From positions 1-64,000 of the forward strand of contig JAJYSP010000008.1 of the NCBI GenBank assembly GCA_021793515.1: a DNA stretch of 64,000 bases, given 5' to 3'. The position numbers and the translations under genes were made by a program. The notes beneath the pieces were generated by a model that saw only the letters and a program-made list of their open reading frames with translations, had not been told where the DNA came from and did no database searches. Positions 15,082-23,644 of the stretch are shown one piece after another. Source of the stretch: Actinomycetes bacterium. Its GTDB lineage: Bacteria > Actinomycetota > Acidimicrobiia > Acidimicrobiales > RAAP-2. Every line of letters begins with the position of its first letter. The stretch's first letter is position 1.

Positions 15082-16526
15082 CGCGTCCAACGGCGCCCAT
15101 CGCCTATCCGCCCGGCGTCGCCGACGAGGCACCTCCGCCCGTCGATGCCGCGGTGCTCGAGGCGTTCGCCGAGGTCGGTGTGCCGTTCAGCGTCGAGCCC
15201 CTGACGCGAGCCGAGCACGGTCGCGACTGGTGGCCCCTCTCACTCGCGTCAACCCTGCGTGGCGTGGTACCCCACTGGCCCGGTGTCGTGGTGAGTCCGC
15301 GCTCGACTGCTGAGGTCCGAGACGCGATCCGCGTCGCCACGCGCCACGGTCTCTCGATCACCGCCCAAGGAGGCCGTTCGGGGGTCGTCGGCGGTGGCGT
15401 CGCCCCAACCGGCGGTGTCGCCCTCGACCTCACCGGACTGGACCGGATCACGGGTCTAGACCCGATCTCGGGCACGGTTTCGCTCGAGGCCGGCGTCTTC
15501 GGCCCCGACCTCGAGCGGGTGATCAACGCCGAGGGTTTCACCGTGGGGCACTTCCCCCAGTCCTTCGATCTCGCTACCGTGGGCGGATGGCTCGCCTGCC
15601 GCGGCGCCGGCCAATATTCGAACCGCTACGGCAAGGTGGAGGACATGGTGCGTGGGCTCACCGTCGTGCTCGCATCCGGCGACGTTGTCACCCTTGGGGG
15701 CCGCGGTCCCCGCCAGGCGGTCGGACCAGATCTCGTGCAACTCTTCGTCGGTTCCGAGGGTTCCCTCGGTGTCATCACCGAAGCGACGCTCGTGATGCGA
15801 CCCCTACCCGCCTACGAACGTCGCGGCGCGTTCTCGGTCTCGGACTTCGACGCGGGCATGGAACTCTGTCGCTCTATCCTCCAGCGCGACGCCCACCCCG
15901 CGGTCCTTCGCCTCTACGACGAGACCGAGTCAAAACGGAACTTCGACCTCGACCACTGTGTGCTCATCGTCATCGACGAAGGCGAACCGCTGCTAGTGGA
16001 CGCCGTCATGGCCGTGGTGAGCGACGCGGCGCGGGACGCCACGGTGCTCGAGGATGACGTCGTCGCACACTGGCTCGAGCACCGCAATGACGTCAGCCCC
16101 CTTTCGAATCTTTGGGCGGCAGGCGTGGTCGTCGACACCATCGAGGTGTCGGGACCGTGGTCGACCTTGGGGGCCATACGCGCGGCCGCGCTCGACGCGC
16201 TTCGCGCCGTCGAGTCGACCCTCGTCGCGTCGGTCCACCAATCGCACGCCTACGTCGATGGTGCGTGCCTGTACTTCACCTTCGCGGGTCAACCATCGGG
16301 CGATCCACGGGACTACTACCGCGCCGCCTGGGACGCCGCGACGTTCGCCGTACTCGACCATGGAGGCTCACTCAGCCACCATCACGGCGTCGGGCGGAAT
16401 CGGTCACGGTTCGTCCATCGCGCCCTCGGCGACGGCTTCGATGTGCTGCGAGCGCTAAAGGGCGCCCTTGACCCATCGGACGCAATGAACCCCGGCGTCC
16501 TCGGTCTCGGGGGTGAGCCATGGTGA
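15078..16526 (+). CDS. FAD-linked oxidase, alkyldihydroxyacetonephosphate-synthase-like
   Basis: About 482 aa. The PCMH-type FAD domain shows PGVVVSPRSTAEVRDAIRVA, TAQGGRSGVVGGGV, SLEAGVFGPDLE and TVGGWLACRGAGQYSNRYGK. The C-terminal part has VVDTIEVSGPWS, CLYFTFAGQ and a histidine run SLSHHHGVGRNRSRF. The segment GGWLACRGAGQYS and the SHHHGVGR motif are typical of AGPS-like proteins, which in eukaryotes exchange an acyl for an alkyl chain on acyl-DHAP. Bacterial members next to glycerol genes are usually of unknown substrate. It overlaps glpD by 4 bp and the kinase by 7 bp, so the three are one translation unit. Confidence 0.85.
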   Translation: MTRPTAPIAYPPGVADEAPPPVDAAVLEAFAEVGVPFSVEPLTRAEHGRDWWPLSLASTLRGVVPHWPGVVVSPRSTAEVRDAIRVATRHGLSITAQGGRSGVVGGGVAPTGGVALDLTGLDRITGLDPISGTVSLEAGVFGPDLERVINAEGFTVGHFPQSFDLATVGGWLACRGAGQYSNRYGKVEDMVRGLTVVLASGDVVTLGGRGPRQAVGPDLVQLFVGSEGSLGVITEATLVMRPLPAYERRGAFSVSDFDAGMELCRSILQRDAHPAVLRLYDETESKRNFDLDHCVLIVIDEGEPLLVDAVMAVVSDAARDATVLEDDVVAHWLEHRNDVSPLSNLWAAGVVVDTIEVSGPWSTLGAIRAAALDALRAVESTLVASVHQSHAYVDGACLYFTFAGQPSGDPRDYYRAAWDAATFAVLDHGGSLSHHHGVGRNRSRFVHRALGDGFDVLRALKGALDPSDAMNPGVLGLGGEPW

Positions 16527-17971
16527 GGGCCCTCGCCATCGACGTCGGCAGCTCCTCGGTGCGCACGGCCCTGGTCTCGGAGACCGGTGCGGTCACCCAC
16601 GTCCATCAACGGCGCCTGACGATCACCTCCCCTCAGCCCGGCGAGGTTGAACTGGACGCGGCCGAAATCGGGCGAGCCGTCCTCGAGCTGGCCAAGCGCA
16701 CGCTCGCCGACGGCGGAGCCTGTGACGCGGTGGGCGTCACGAACCAACGCGCCACGACCCTGATCTTTGACCCACTCACCGGTACGGCGCTTGGCCCCAC
16801 GCTTGGTTGGCAAGACCTTCGCACGGTGCTCGACTGCCTCGTCTTGCAGGGCGAAGGTCTTCGGCTCGCGCCGAACCAGTCCGCCACCAAGGCGAAGTGG
16901 CTCGTCGACCACGCCGGGCGCGATGCGGACTCGGTCCGGTTCGCGACCATCGAAACGTGGGTGACCTGGTTGCTCACCGAGGGTACGAGCCACGTGACAG
17001 ACCGCTCGAACGCCGCCATCACGGGCCTGGTGTCGGTCGACGTCGACCACTGGGATGATCGGACGTTGGCGCTGCTCGGACTCGATCCAGTGATGATGCC
17101 GCGCATCGTCGACACGATCGCCGATCACGGCCGGGCCAGCGCGTTACGCGGCGCCCCTCCGATTACGGCCCTCATCGGCGACCAGTCGGCCTCAATGTTC
17201 GGACAGTCCATCGTGCGCTCGGGGGCCAAGATCACTTTCGGTACGGGCGCGATGCTGAACATGGTTCGTGGCCCAGTGGGTCCGGTCGCCATGACCCCTT
17301 ACGAATCCGGGTGTTTCCCGATCGTGGCGCGAAGCCACGGCGGCACCGTGACCTGGGGCCTGGAGGGGATCGTCCTCTCGGCGGGCTCGGCGCTCGACTG
17401 GGCCCGTGACGAGTTGGGCCTGATCGATAATGTCGAGTCGAGTGCGTCCCTCGCTCGCTCGGTACCGAGCGCTGATGGCGTCTGGTTCGTCCCAGCGCTG
17501 TCGGGCCTCGGCACCCCGTATTGGGACTTCGGTGCTCGCGGCGGTTTCTTCGGGCTCACCCGCGGGTCGTCTCGGGCTCACCTGGTGCGCGCGATCCTCG
17601 AAGGGATCGCGCACCGCGGTGCCGACCTGGTGGACGCGGCCGAACGTGAGACTCAATCATCCATCGCTGAGATCCGCGTCGACGGCGGAATGTCAGCGAA
17701 CGACTTTCTCGTCCAGCACCTCGCCGACGTCACCGGTCGACCGGTCGCCGTCTCGTCCGAGCGTGAGGCCACCACTCGCGGTGCGGGCCTCATGGCCCTC
17801 GTCGGTGCCGGTTTCCTCTCGGTGGCGGACGTCGAGACACTCTGGCATCCCACGACCACCATTGTTCCCCAGTTCGACGATGAAGCTCGAACCACGTCGC
17901 GGGACATCTGGCGCACGATGGTGGCGCGCGCTGCCCAGACGATCCCCGAGCTCAGTGCGGTGTCGTTCTGA
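16520..17971 (+). CDS. FGGY-family kinase, glycerol-kinase-like but with altered substrate residues
   Basis: About 483 aa. Actin-like ATPase motifs are intact: LAIDVGSSSVRTALV, ALIGDQSASMFGQ (catalytic Asp and Gln), ITFGTGAMLN, IRVDGGMSANDFLVQ. Compared from memory with E. coli GlpK, two glycerol contacts differ: NQRET is NQRAT (Glu84 to Ala) and PYFSGTKVKW is PNQSATKAKW (Tyr135 to Asn). The Arg of NQR, the Trp of the WQ pair and the Asp-Gln of GDQ are kept. A plain glycerol-kinase role is therefore uncertain, and a related polyol or glyceryl compound is possible. Last gene of the glpD/AGPS-like operon. Confidence 0.8.
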   Translation: MVRALAIDVGSSSVRTALVSETGAVTHVHQRRLTITSPQPGEVELDAAEIGRAVLELAKRTLADGGACDAVGVTNQRATTLIFDPLTGTALGPTLGWQDLRTVLDCLVLQGEGLRLAPNQSATKAKWLVDHAGRDADSVRFATIETWVTWLLTEGTSHVTDRSNAAITGLVSVDVDHWDDRTLALLGLDPVMMPRIVDTIADHGRASALRGAPPITALIGDQSASMFGQSIVRSGAKITFGTGAMLNMVRGPVGPVAMTPYESGCFPIVARSHGGTVTWGLEGIVLSAGSALDWARDELGLIDNVESSASLARSVPSADGVWFVPALSGLGTPYWDFGARGGFFGLTRGSSRAHLVRAILEGIAHRGADLVDAAERETQSSIAEIRVDGGMSANDFLVQHLADVTGRPVAVSSEREATTRGAGLMALVGAGFLSVADVETLWHPTTTIVPQFDDEARTTSRDIWRTMVARAAQTIPELSAVSF

Positions 17972-18055
17972 TCGTTCGACTCGATAGTCGATCGTGGTGC
18001 ACGCGAACTCCATGACCCGCCCGTTCGGCAGGTGTGGGACCGGGTCGAGGACTCG

Positions 18056-19297
18056 CTACGACGACCACGGTGCGCGTGCGATCGCCTCACGCACCGTCGT
18101 CGGTGTGCCCAAGAGCACCTTGGCGAGCATCAGCGCCCTCGGACTGCTGAGCGCGACGATACCAGTGACCACATCGTTGCGGTGGTAGAGGGCGAGCCAC
18201 CGACCCGATGCATCATCGCCGAGGACTCGCGTGACGTCATCGTTCGGTTCGGGGTGGCCGAGGAGCTGTATCTTCTTGCCGTACTGGTCCGACCAGAAGT
18301 ACGGAATGAACGGCGCCTCGTCGCGTTCACCCGTGAGCCACGCACGCGCCAGCGTCGTGGCGTGATCGTTCGCCACCTGCCAGTGCTCCATTCGCACGAG
18401 CGCCGAACCGACGGGACCCGACCACTCGAATCGGGCGACGTCGCCGATGGCGGCAACCCCCGGCGCGGCCTGCATCGCCGAGTCCACGACAACACCGTTC
18501 TCAAGTGCGAGACCCGATCCGTTCAACCATTCGACGTTCGGGATGGCGCCGACCCCCGTCACCACGACCTGCGCGACGACGTCGGGCGAACCGTCTATGC
18601 GCACCAGCAGCGCGTCGGGTCCTTCTTCCACGTCACTGACTCGTTGGTCAGTTCGCAGTTCGACGCCCGCCACCGCGGGGAGGTCGAATAGCCACGACGA
18701 CACGTGCTCGCCGAGCACACCCAGCAGCGGCCGAGGCGCCATCTCGAGTACGACCGCACGAAACCCCCGCTTCGTCAGCGACGACGCGACCTCGGCTCCG
18801 ATGAATCCACCGCCGATAATCGCGATGGTCGAACCCGGTGTCACACGTGCCAAGTCGTCATTCAGACCTTGCACGTCGTCAATCGTTCGAAGCACGTGCA
18901 CCCGTTTCCCCGCTGACGTCGTCAACCGCCGCGCGCGGGTGCCCGTCGCGATTACCACGTGTGTAGCCGCCACACTTCCGCCGTTGGCCAGTCGGACCTC
19001 ACGGCGGTCGATGTCCAGCCCAACCGCGGCCACACCGAGTCGCCACGTCACGTCATCGGGCGAGCCCGACCGCACGAGCCCGGTATCGTGAAGGTCCACA
19101 ACACCAGTGAGTACCTGTTTCGACAGCGGTGGACGATCGTAGGGTCGATGCTCTTCGTCGCCGATGACGGTCACGGCGCCCCGGTAGCCATCTCGACGAA
19201 GGGCCTCCACGAGTCGCCAGCCCGACAGGCCGGCGCCCACGACCACGACGTGGCTCGACTCGTCGAGTCGTTCTATCGGCTGAACGTTGCTAACCAT
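18056..19297 (-). CDS. NAD(P)H-dependent ferredoxin/rubredoxin reductase-like flavoprotein
   Basis: About 413 aa. The FAD motif is HVVVVGAGLSGWRLVEALRR near residue 16, followed by the class marker EEHRPYDRPPLSKQVLTG. The NAD motif is STIAIIGGGFIGAEVASSL, and GVVVDSAMQAAPGVAAIGDVA is the second FAD-binding segment. The C-terminal reductase domain runs from about residue 310 with PYFWSDQYGKKIQLLG. It should pass electrons from NAD(P)H to a ferredoxin for a monooxygenase or other acceptor; no partner ferredoxin is in the window. ATG 19297 overlaps the metallohydrolase stop by 25 bp. Last gene of the xseA-xseB operon. Confidence 0.88.
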   Translation of the reverse strand: MVSNVQPIERLDESSHVVVVGAGLSGWRLVEALRRDGYRGAVTVIGDEEHRPYDRPPLSKQVLTGVVDLHDTGLVRSGSPDDVTWRLGVAAVGLDIDRREVRLANGGSVAATHVVIATGTRARRLTTSAGKRVHVLRTIDDVQGLNDDLARVTPGSTIAIIGGGFIGAEVASSLTKRGFRAVVLEMAPRPLLGVLGEHVSSWLFDLPAVAGVELRTDQRVSDVEEGPDALLVRIDGSPDVVAQVVVTGVGAIPNVEWLNGSGLALENGVVVDSAMQAAPGVAAIGDVARFEWSGPVGSALVRMEHWQVANDHATTLARAWLTGERDEAPFIPYFWSDQYGKKIQLLGHPEPNDDVTRVLGDDASGRWLALYHRNDVVTGIVALSSPRALMLAKVLLGTPTTVREAIARAPWSS

Positions 19298-19986
19298 TGC
19301 TCTGCGCTCATCGGTGCAAGGACCGCGTTGTCCCGGCGGATTTCGTCCAGCTGCGCCATCGCCTCGGGAGAATAGCGATGTCCCGGGTACAGCCAGGTCG
19401 AGCCATCGAGGTGAGCCAGGCGACTCGTCAGCGTTCGGTACATCTCGGTGGGATCAGAGCCTGGCAGGTCCGTTCGCCCGCAGCCATCGATGAAGAGCGT
19501 ATCGCCACTGACCAGGCGCCCGTCGACGAGCGCGCACTGACTGCCGGGCGTGTGACCGGGAGTATGAATCAAGGTCACACGCACCGACCCGATCTCGATC
19601 ACATCACCGCTGTCGTGCTCCACGAGGTTGCCCGTCCCTACGCCAGACCCCTCACGTACCCACTGCGACTCGGCTGACTGGACGTGGACCGGGACATCGT
19701 GGACTTCGAGGAGCTCCCTCGTACCCGCGATATGGTGACCCACGAGCGACCCACCCGCGTGGTCGGCGTGGTAGTGGGTGAGCACGACGGCGCGTGTCGT
19801 CATGGCGTCCTGCTCGAGCACGTCCAGCAGCTCAGTGGGACGATATGCCGGGTCTATCAGCACCGCGTCACCGGTCTCGCGATCGCCGATGGCGTAGACG
19901 AAATTAACCATCTGGGTCGCCACCGGATCACCGACCGCGAAGTCCACGCCCGCGAGGAGCTGGCGAAAGTAAAGACGATCAGTCAC
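19273..19986 (-). CDS. metallo-beta-lactamase-fold hydrolase
   Basis: About 237 aa from GTG 19986 (MTDRLYFRQLL). Metal ligands are visible: VLTHYHADHAGG (HxHxDH), HTPGHTPGSQCALV, VSGDTLFIDGCGRTDLPGSD and YPGHRY. DGCGRTDLPG and the DP-TEMYRTLTSRL region fit the persulfide dioxygenase/glyoxalase II-like branch; ETHE1-type enzymes carry GCGRTDF. It may oxidise glutathione-like or other low-molecular-weight thiol persulfides, or hydrolyse thioesters (inference). The start overlaps the xseB stop by 8 bp. Confidence 0.85.
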   Translation of the reverse strand: MTDRLYFRQLLAGVDFAVGDPVATQMVNFVYAIGDRETGDAVLIDPAYRPTELLDVLEQDAMTTRAVVLTHYHADHAGGSLVGHHIAGTRELLEVHDVPVHVQSAESQWVREGSGVGTGNLVEHDSGDVIEIGSVRVTLIHTPGHTPGSQCALVDGRLVSGDTLFIDGCGRTDLPGSDPTEMYRTLTSRLAHLDGSTWLYPGHRYSPEAMAQLDEIRRDNAVLAPMSAEQWLATFSR

Positions 19987-20191
19987 CCTGATCGCCGACC
20001 CGTGCAATCCGTGGCGCCAACTCCTCGACTTTGGCTTTGGTCGCGTTGAGTCGGGTCTCCAACTCTTCGATGATCGTGGTCGCTCTCGCCAACTTCTCAA
20101 TCAAGTCGTCGACGGAGACCTCACCCTCGTCGAACGACGAGACAATCGCGTTCAATTCGCCTGCCGCCTCATTCCAACCGCCAACTGTCAT
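19979..20191 (-). CDS. xseB: exodeoxyribonuclease VII small subunit
   Basis: 70 aa. GGWNEAAGELNAIVSSFDEGEVSVDDLIEKLARAT matches the XseB pattern (short helical protein with E-L-E-x-I-V followed by a conserved DLIE-like helix). Its place immediately after xseA with a 4-bp overlap confirms the call. It forms the multi-subunit nuclease with XseA. The C-terminus EELAPRIARVGDQGD is not conserved. Confidence 0.88.
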   Translation of the reverse strand: MTVGGWNEAAGELNAIVSSFDEGEVSVDDLIEKLARATTIIEELETRLNATKAKVEELAPRIARVGDQGD

Positions 20192-21459
20192 GCGTCCTTC
20201 TCCTCTCGCGCCGTGATCGACGCCGCCATCTCACCGTCGCCAACCCGGATCACCACGTCCTCGCCACCGATGACGTCATGCACGCTACGCACGATCGACC
20301 CATCGGGTTTCGACACTATCGACCACCCCTGGACGAGCCGTCGTTGGGGGTCATACGCGTTCAACAGGCGATGGACCGTCTCGAGCCATCGCTCGGCGCG
20401 ATCGATGGTGTAGCGGACAGCGAGGTCCACACGTTCGCGCGTCGCGATCAGGTGCCGTTGTTCGGCGCGCAGTCGGTCCCGAACGGCGAAGATCATGGTC
20501 CGGCGACGCTCCCCGAGGAAAGCCGCGGCCTCTTCCACGATTGAATCGGCCGCCCCGATCACCGCGCGTGCCGGTTCACGAACATTGCGCCGATGCCACT
20601 CGTCCACGACCGAGACCAAATCTTCACCGAGCTTCGTAGGGGTAATGGCACTGGTGTGCGCAACAAGGTCCGCCACCGCTTCGTCGCCCGTGTGCCCGAT
20701 CCCCGTGAAGACCGGGGTGCGCGCCGTCGCGATTGCCCGCGCGACACGTTCGTCGTCGAAACACGCGAGGTCGCCGCGTGAGCCGCCACCACGCACGATG
20801 CACAGCACGTCGAGCCCCTCGGCGTCGAGTCGTTCTATCGCGGCGACGATCTGTGACGGGGCCGCCTCGCCCTGAACAAGTGCTTTAACGAGGGAGATCT
20901 CAAAGGCGTAGCCCGATCGCACCAACTGACCAGTGAAGTCACTGAAACCCTCAGTCTGGGGGCTGGCCACGAGCCCCACGCGCAGCGGCACGGGGCTGAC
21001 AGAACGAGACCGATTGGCCTCGAGCAGCCCCTCGGCACGGAGCCGGGCTATGAGCTCCAGACGCCGACGCGCGACGTCGCCCAGCAGACCCGCCACGTCG
21101 ACCTCGGTCACCGTGAACCCGATACGCCCCGACGGCGCGTAGAGGTCGACGTATCCGAACAGGTTCACCACCGTGCCCGCCTTCAGCGTGACGCCATCGT
21201 CACTCAACCGGCGTTTGATGATGTTCCACTGGGTCGCCCAGCAGTGTGCGTTCAGGACCGGCCGTTTCGTGTCCGACGACGAGCCCGCGTCGACGAGGTC
21301 CACGTAGAGGTGGGTCTTCTCGTACACTTTGGCGACTTCACCGCGAATCCAGCGCGGGTGTCGACGTCCGTAGGCGGACTCCAACTGTGCCGTGAGCAGT
21401 TGGTAAAAGGTCCCGACGTCGATGATCTCGCGTTGTTCCGCTGCCCCGTCGTCAGTCAC
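20188..21459 (-). CDS. xseA: exodeoxyribonuclease VII large subunit
   Basis: About 423 aa. The N-terminal OB fold shows WIRGEVAKVYEKTHLYVDLVD and GTVVNLFGYVDLYAPSGRIG. The catalytic region has VGLVASPQTEGFSDFTGQL, IVRGGGSRGDLACFDDERVA, TPVFTGIGHTGDEAVADLVAH (conserved GIGH-D pattern) and AITPTKLGEDL. The coiled C-terminal half ends WSIVSKPDGSIVRSVHDV. The enzyme degrades single-stranded DNA from both ends. GTG 21459 is six bases after a TAGCCT box (21466-21471), so the operon transcript is probably leaderless. Confidence 0.9.
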   Translation of the reverse strand: MTDDGAAEQREIIDVGTFYQLLTAQLESAYGRRHPRWIRGEVAKVYEKTHLYVDLVDAGSSSDTKRPVLNAHCWATQWNIIKRRLSDDGVTLKAGTVVNLFGYVDLYAPSGRIGFTVTEVDVAGLLGDVARRRLELIARLRAEGLLEANRSRSVSPVPLRVGLVASPQTEGFSDFTGQLVRSGYAFEISLVKALVQGEAAPSQIVAAIERLDAEGLDVLCIVRGGGSRGDLACFDDERVARAIATARTPVFTGIGHTGDEAVADLVAHTSAITPTKLGEDLVSVVDEWHRRNVREPARAVIGAADSIVEEAAAFLGERRRTMIFAVRDRLRAEQRHLIATRERVDLAVRYTIDRAERWLETVHRLLNAYDPQRRLVQGWSIVSKPDGSIVRSVHDVIGGEDVVIRVGDGEMAASITAREEKDA

Positions 21460-21465
21460 GTGGCG

Positions 21466-21471
21466 AGGCTA
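21466..21471 (-). promoter_or_regulatory. -10 box for leaderless xseA operon transcript
   Basis: TAGCCT on the minus strand, six bases before GTG 21459. Confidence 0.55.
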
Positions 21472-21532
21472 TCGCTCCGCTGTGTCGCCCGATGCGTTTG
21501 TCGGGTGTTAAGTGGTATGGCAGACTGAGGGC

Positions 21533-21891
<359 letters not shown>

Positions 21892-21925
21892 CTCATGGCG
21901 TCGAACACGGTCGCCACGTGAACCG

Positions 21926-21931
21926 TAGGCT
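21926..21931 (+). promoter_or_regulatory. -10 box for leaderless transcript of the RecB-like nuclease operon
   Basis: TAGGCT six bases before GTG 21938. The hexamer lies only 35 bases after the end of the RNase P RNA. Confidence 0.5.
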
Positions 21932-21937
21932 CTCCAC

Positions 21938-23635
21938 GTGACCGATTTCTTACGTGGCGACGAGATTGCAGCCTGCGTCCATCGTGTCGCGCTCAGCCGA
22001 GGCGAGCCGTTCGACTTCGCCCGGCCACGCACCGCTCCTGAGCACGAACGGCGTCGCCGCGATGCAGAGAAGCTCCGCCGCGCGGTCATCTCGGACATCC
22101 TCGAGTTGCATCCTGAAAGCGTGGTAGCCGACTCCTCGGTCAGCACTGTCGACGCGATTGAGACGGGTGCACCGCTGATCGTGAACCCCCGTCTGCCCGG
22201 TGATAGCGAGGCCTTGCGTCGTTCGCACGTCCACGCCCTCGTCCGCGTCGGGCGGGTCGGCGTGAGTTACGCCTACTCCCCCGTACTGATCAAGAACAAC
22301 GAACTCGTCGAAGCAGCGTCCACTCGGCGCACCCTGGTGGGGACACTCGCCCGGATCAGTCCGTCCGAAGCTAACTTTCGTGATGGAATCGGCGTCCGTT
22401 CCAATCCCTCGACGCTTCGCAACGGTCTCGCCCTCTCGCACGCAATTCGGGTCCTCCAGACGATGGGCGTCGCCGACCCTGACGCGCGTGGCGCCATTAT
22501 CGACCGACACCGCGAAGTCTGGTGGTTCGACCTCGGCAGCTCAAGTTATCCACGCTTCAACCTGACGACCTACCAGCGCTACTACGACGAGCGGCTCGCC
22601 GTCGTTCGTGCCCACGAACGCTGGCGTAACGGCGAGGGTCCGTTCCCCACCGCGCCCTACTGGCACCGCGATTGTCTTGAATGTCCTTACAATGAACCGT
22701 GCGGCCGTGAGCTCCGTGATCGTGACGACGTCTCGCTGACCCGCTTCACGACCTTCGACCAGCAACTCACCTTGCGTGAGCACGGCGTGAACACGAGACA
22801 CGATCTGGCACGTCTCGACCCAGTGCTCGCCCGACAGCGATCCGGACCCGCGACCATCACCGACCGTCCCGAGACACACGTCGCGCGCGTCGTGAGCCAT
22901 CTCGACGAGTTGATCTATCGCGCCCGCGCGCACGAACGCGGCCCACTGCGCATCGTCGACGCGGACCTGGTCGGGTGCCCGACCGCCGACGTGGAGGTCG
23001 ACATCGACACCGAGAGTTACGGGGACTCGACGTACCTGTGGGGCGCGCTCGTGACGGTCAATCGACCGTTGGAGGGTGTGCGAGACGGTTACGTCGCCTT
23101 CGCGAACTGGGACGACCACACGGCGGGCGCGCCAGCGCGGAACTTCGCTGCGTTCTGGCGATGGTTCGACGAGTTGCGTCAACGGTGCCGCGCCCAGGAT
23201 CGCAGCGTCTCGGCGTATTGCTTTTGGGCCCAGGCCGAGGACGGGGCGATGAACCGTGCGGTCGAGGACCCCTCGCCCGATGGGCCGACCCGTGCCGACC
23301 TCGACGAGTTCCGTCTCGGGTCACCAACGAATTGGATCGACTTGCACCACCTCGCCAAAACCCAGATCCAGACCGATGGTCCAATCGGGCTCAAGGTCAT
23401 GGCGGGACTCGCTGGTTTCACTTGGCGTGACGCAAACCCGAGCGGCGAGGCGTCGATGCTCTGGTACGAGGTTGCTAGCTCGTCGAGCGACGACGCCGCT
23501 GGTTCACGCGCAAGAATTCTGGCGTACAACGAGGACGACTGCCGAGCAACGAGGGCCCTGCGTCAATGGCTGAACGGGCCGGCTCGCTCGCTCGCCCACC
23601 GCGACGACTTCGAGGGTGTCCTTGGCCATCATTAG
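21938..23635 (+). CDS. TM0106-family RecB-like putative nuclease
   Basis: About 565 aa. The N-terminal two-thirds is a PD-(D/E)XK-like part with VSYAYSPVLIKNNE, WWFDLGSSSYPRFNLTTYQR and a cysteine cluster HRDCLECPYNEPCGREL, probably three of the four ligands of an iron-sulfur cluster as in AddB/RecB-type nucleases. The C-terminal part is an RNase H-like exonuclease fold: DVEVDIDTESYGDSTYLWGA, then WIDLHHLAKTQ and ILAYNEDDCRATRALRQWL, which carry the acidic residues. This matches the TM0106 family. Biological role unknown. It heads an operon with two ABC exporter subunits, starting 9 bp downstream. Confidence 0.82.
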   Translation: MTDFLRGDEIAACVHRVALSRGEPFDFARPRTAPEHERRRRDAEKLRRAVISDILELHPESVVADSSVSTVDAIETGAPLIVNPRLPGDSEALRRSHVHALVRVGRVGVSYAYSPVLIKNNELVEAASTRRTLVGTLARISPSEANFRDGIGVRSNPSTLRNGLALSHAIRVLQTMGVADPDARGAIIDRHREVWWFDLGSSSYPRFNLTTYQRYYDERLAVVRAHERWRNGEGPFPTAPYWHRDCLECPYNEPCGRELRDRDDVSLTRFTTFDQQLTLREHGVNTRHDLARLDPVLARQRSGPATITDRPETHVARVVSHLDELIYRARAHERGPLRIVDADLVGCPTADVEVDIDTESYGDSTYLWGALVTVNRPLEGVRDGYVAFANWDDHTAGAPARNFAAFWRWFDELRQRCRAQDRSVSAYCFWAQAEDGAMNRAVEDPSPDGPTRADLDEFRLGSPTNWIDLHHLAKTQIQTDGPIGLKVMAGLAGFTWRDANPSGEASMLWYEVASSSSDDAAGSRARILAYNEDDCRATRALRQWLNGPARSLAHRDDFEGVLGHH

Positions 23636-23644
23636 CATGGGCAC

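Noticed and set aside
15078-17971. Simple glycerol-utilisation operon annotation (GlpD-GlpK)
   Set aside because: The middle gene is an AGPS-like oxidase and the kinase lacks two glycerol-contact residues, so the standard label would overstate what is known.
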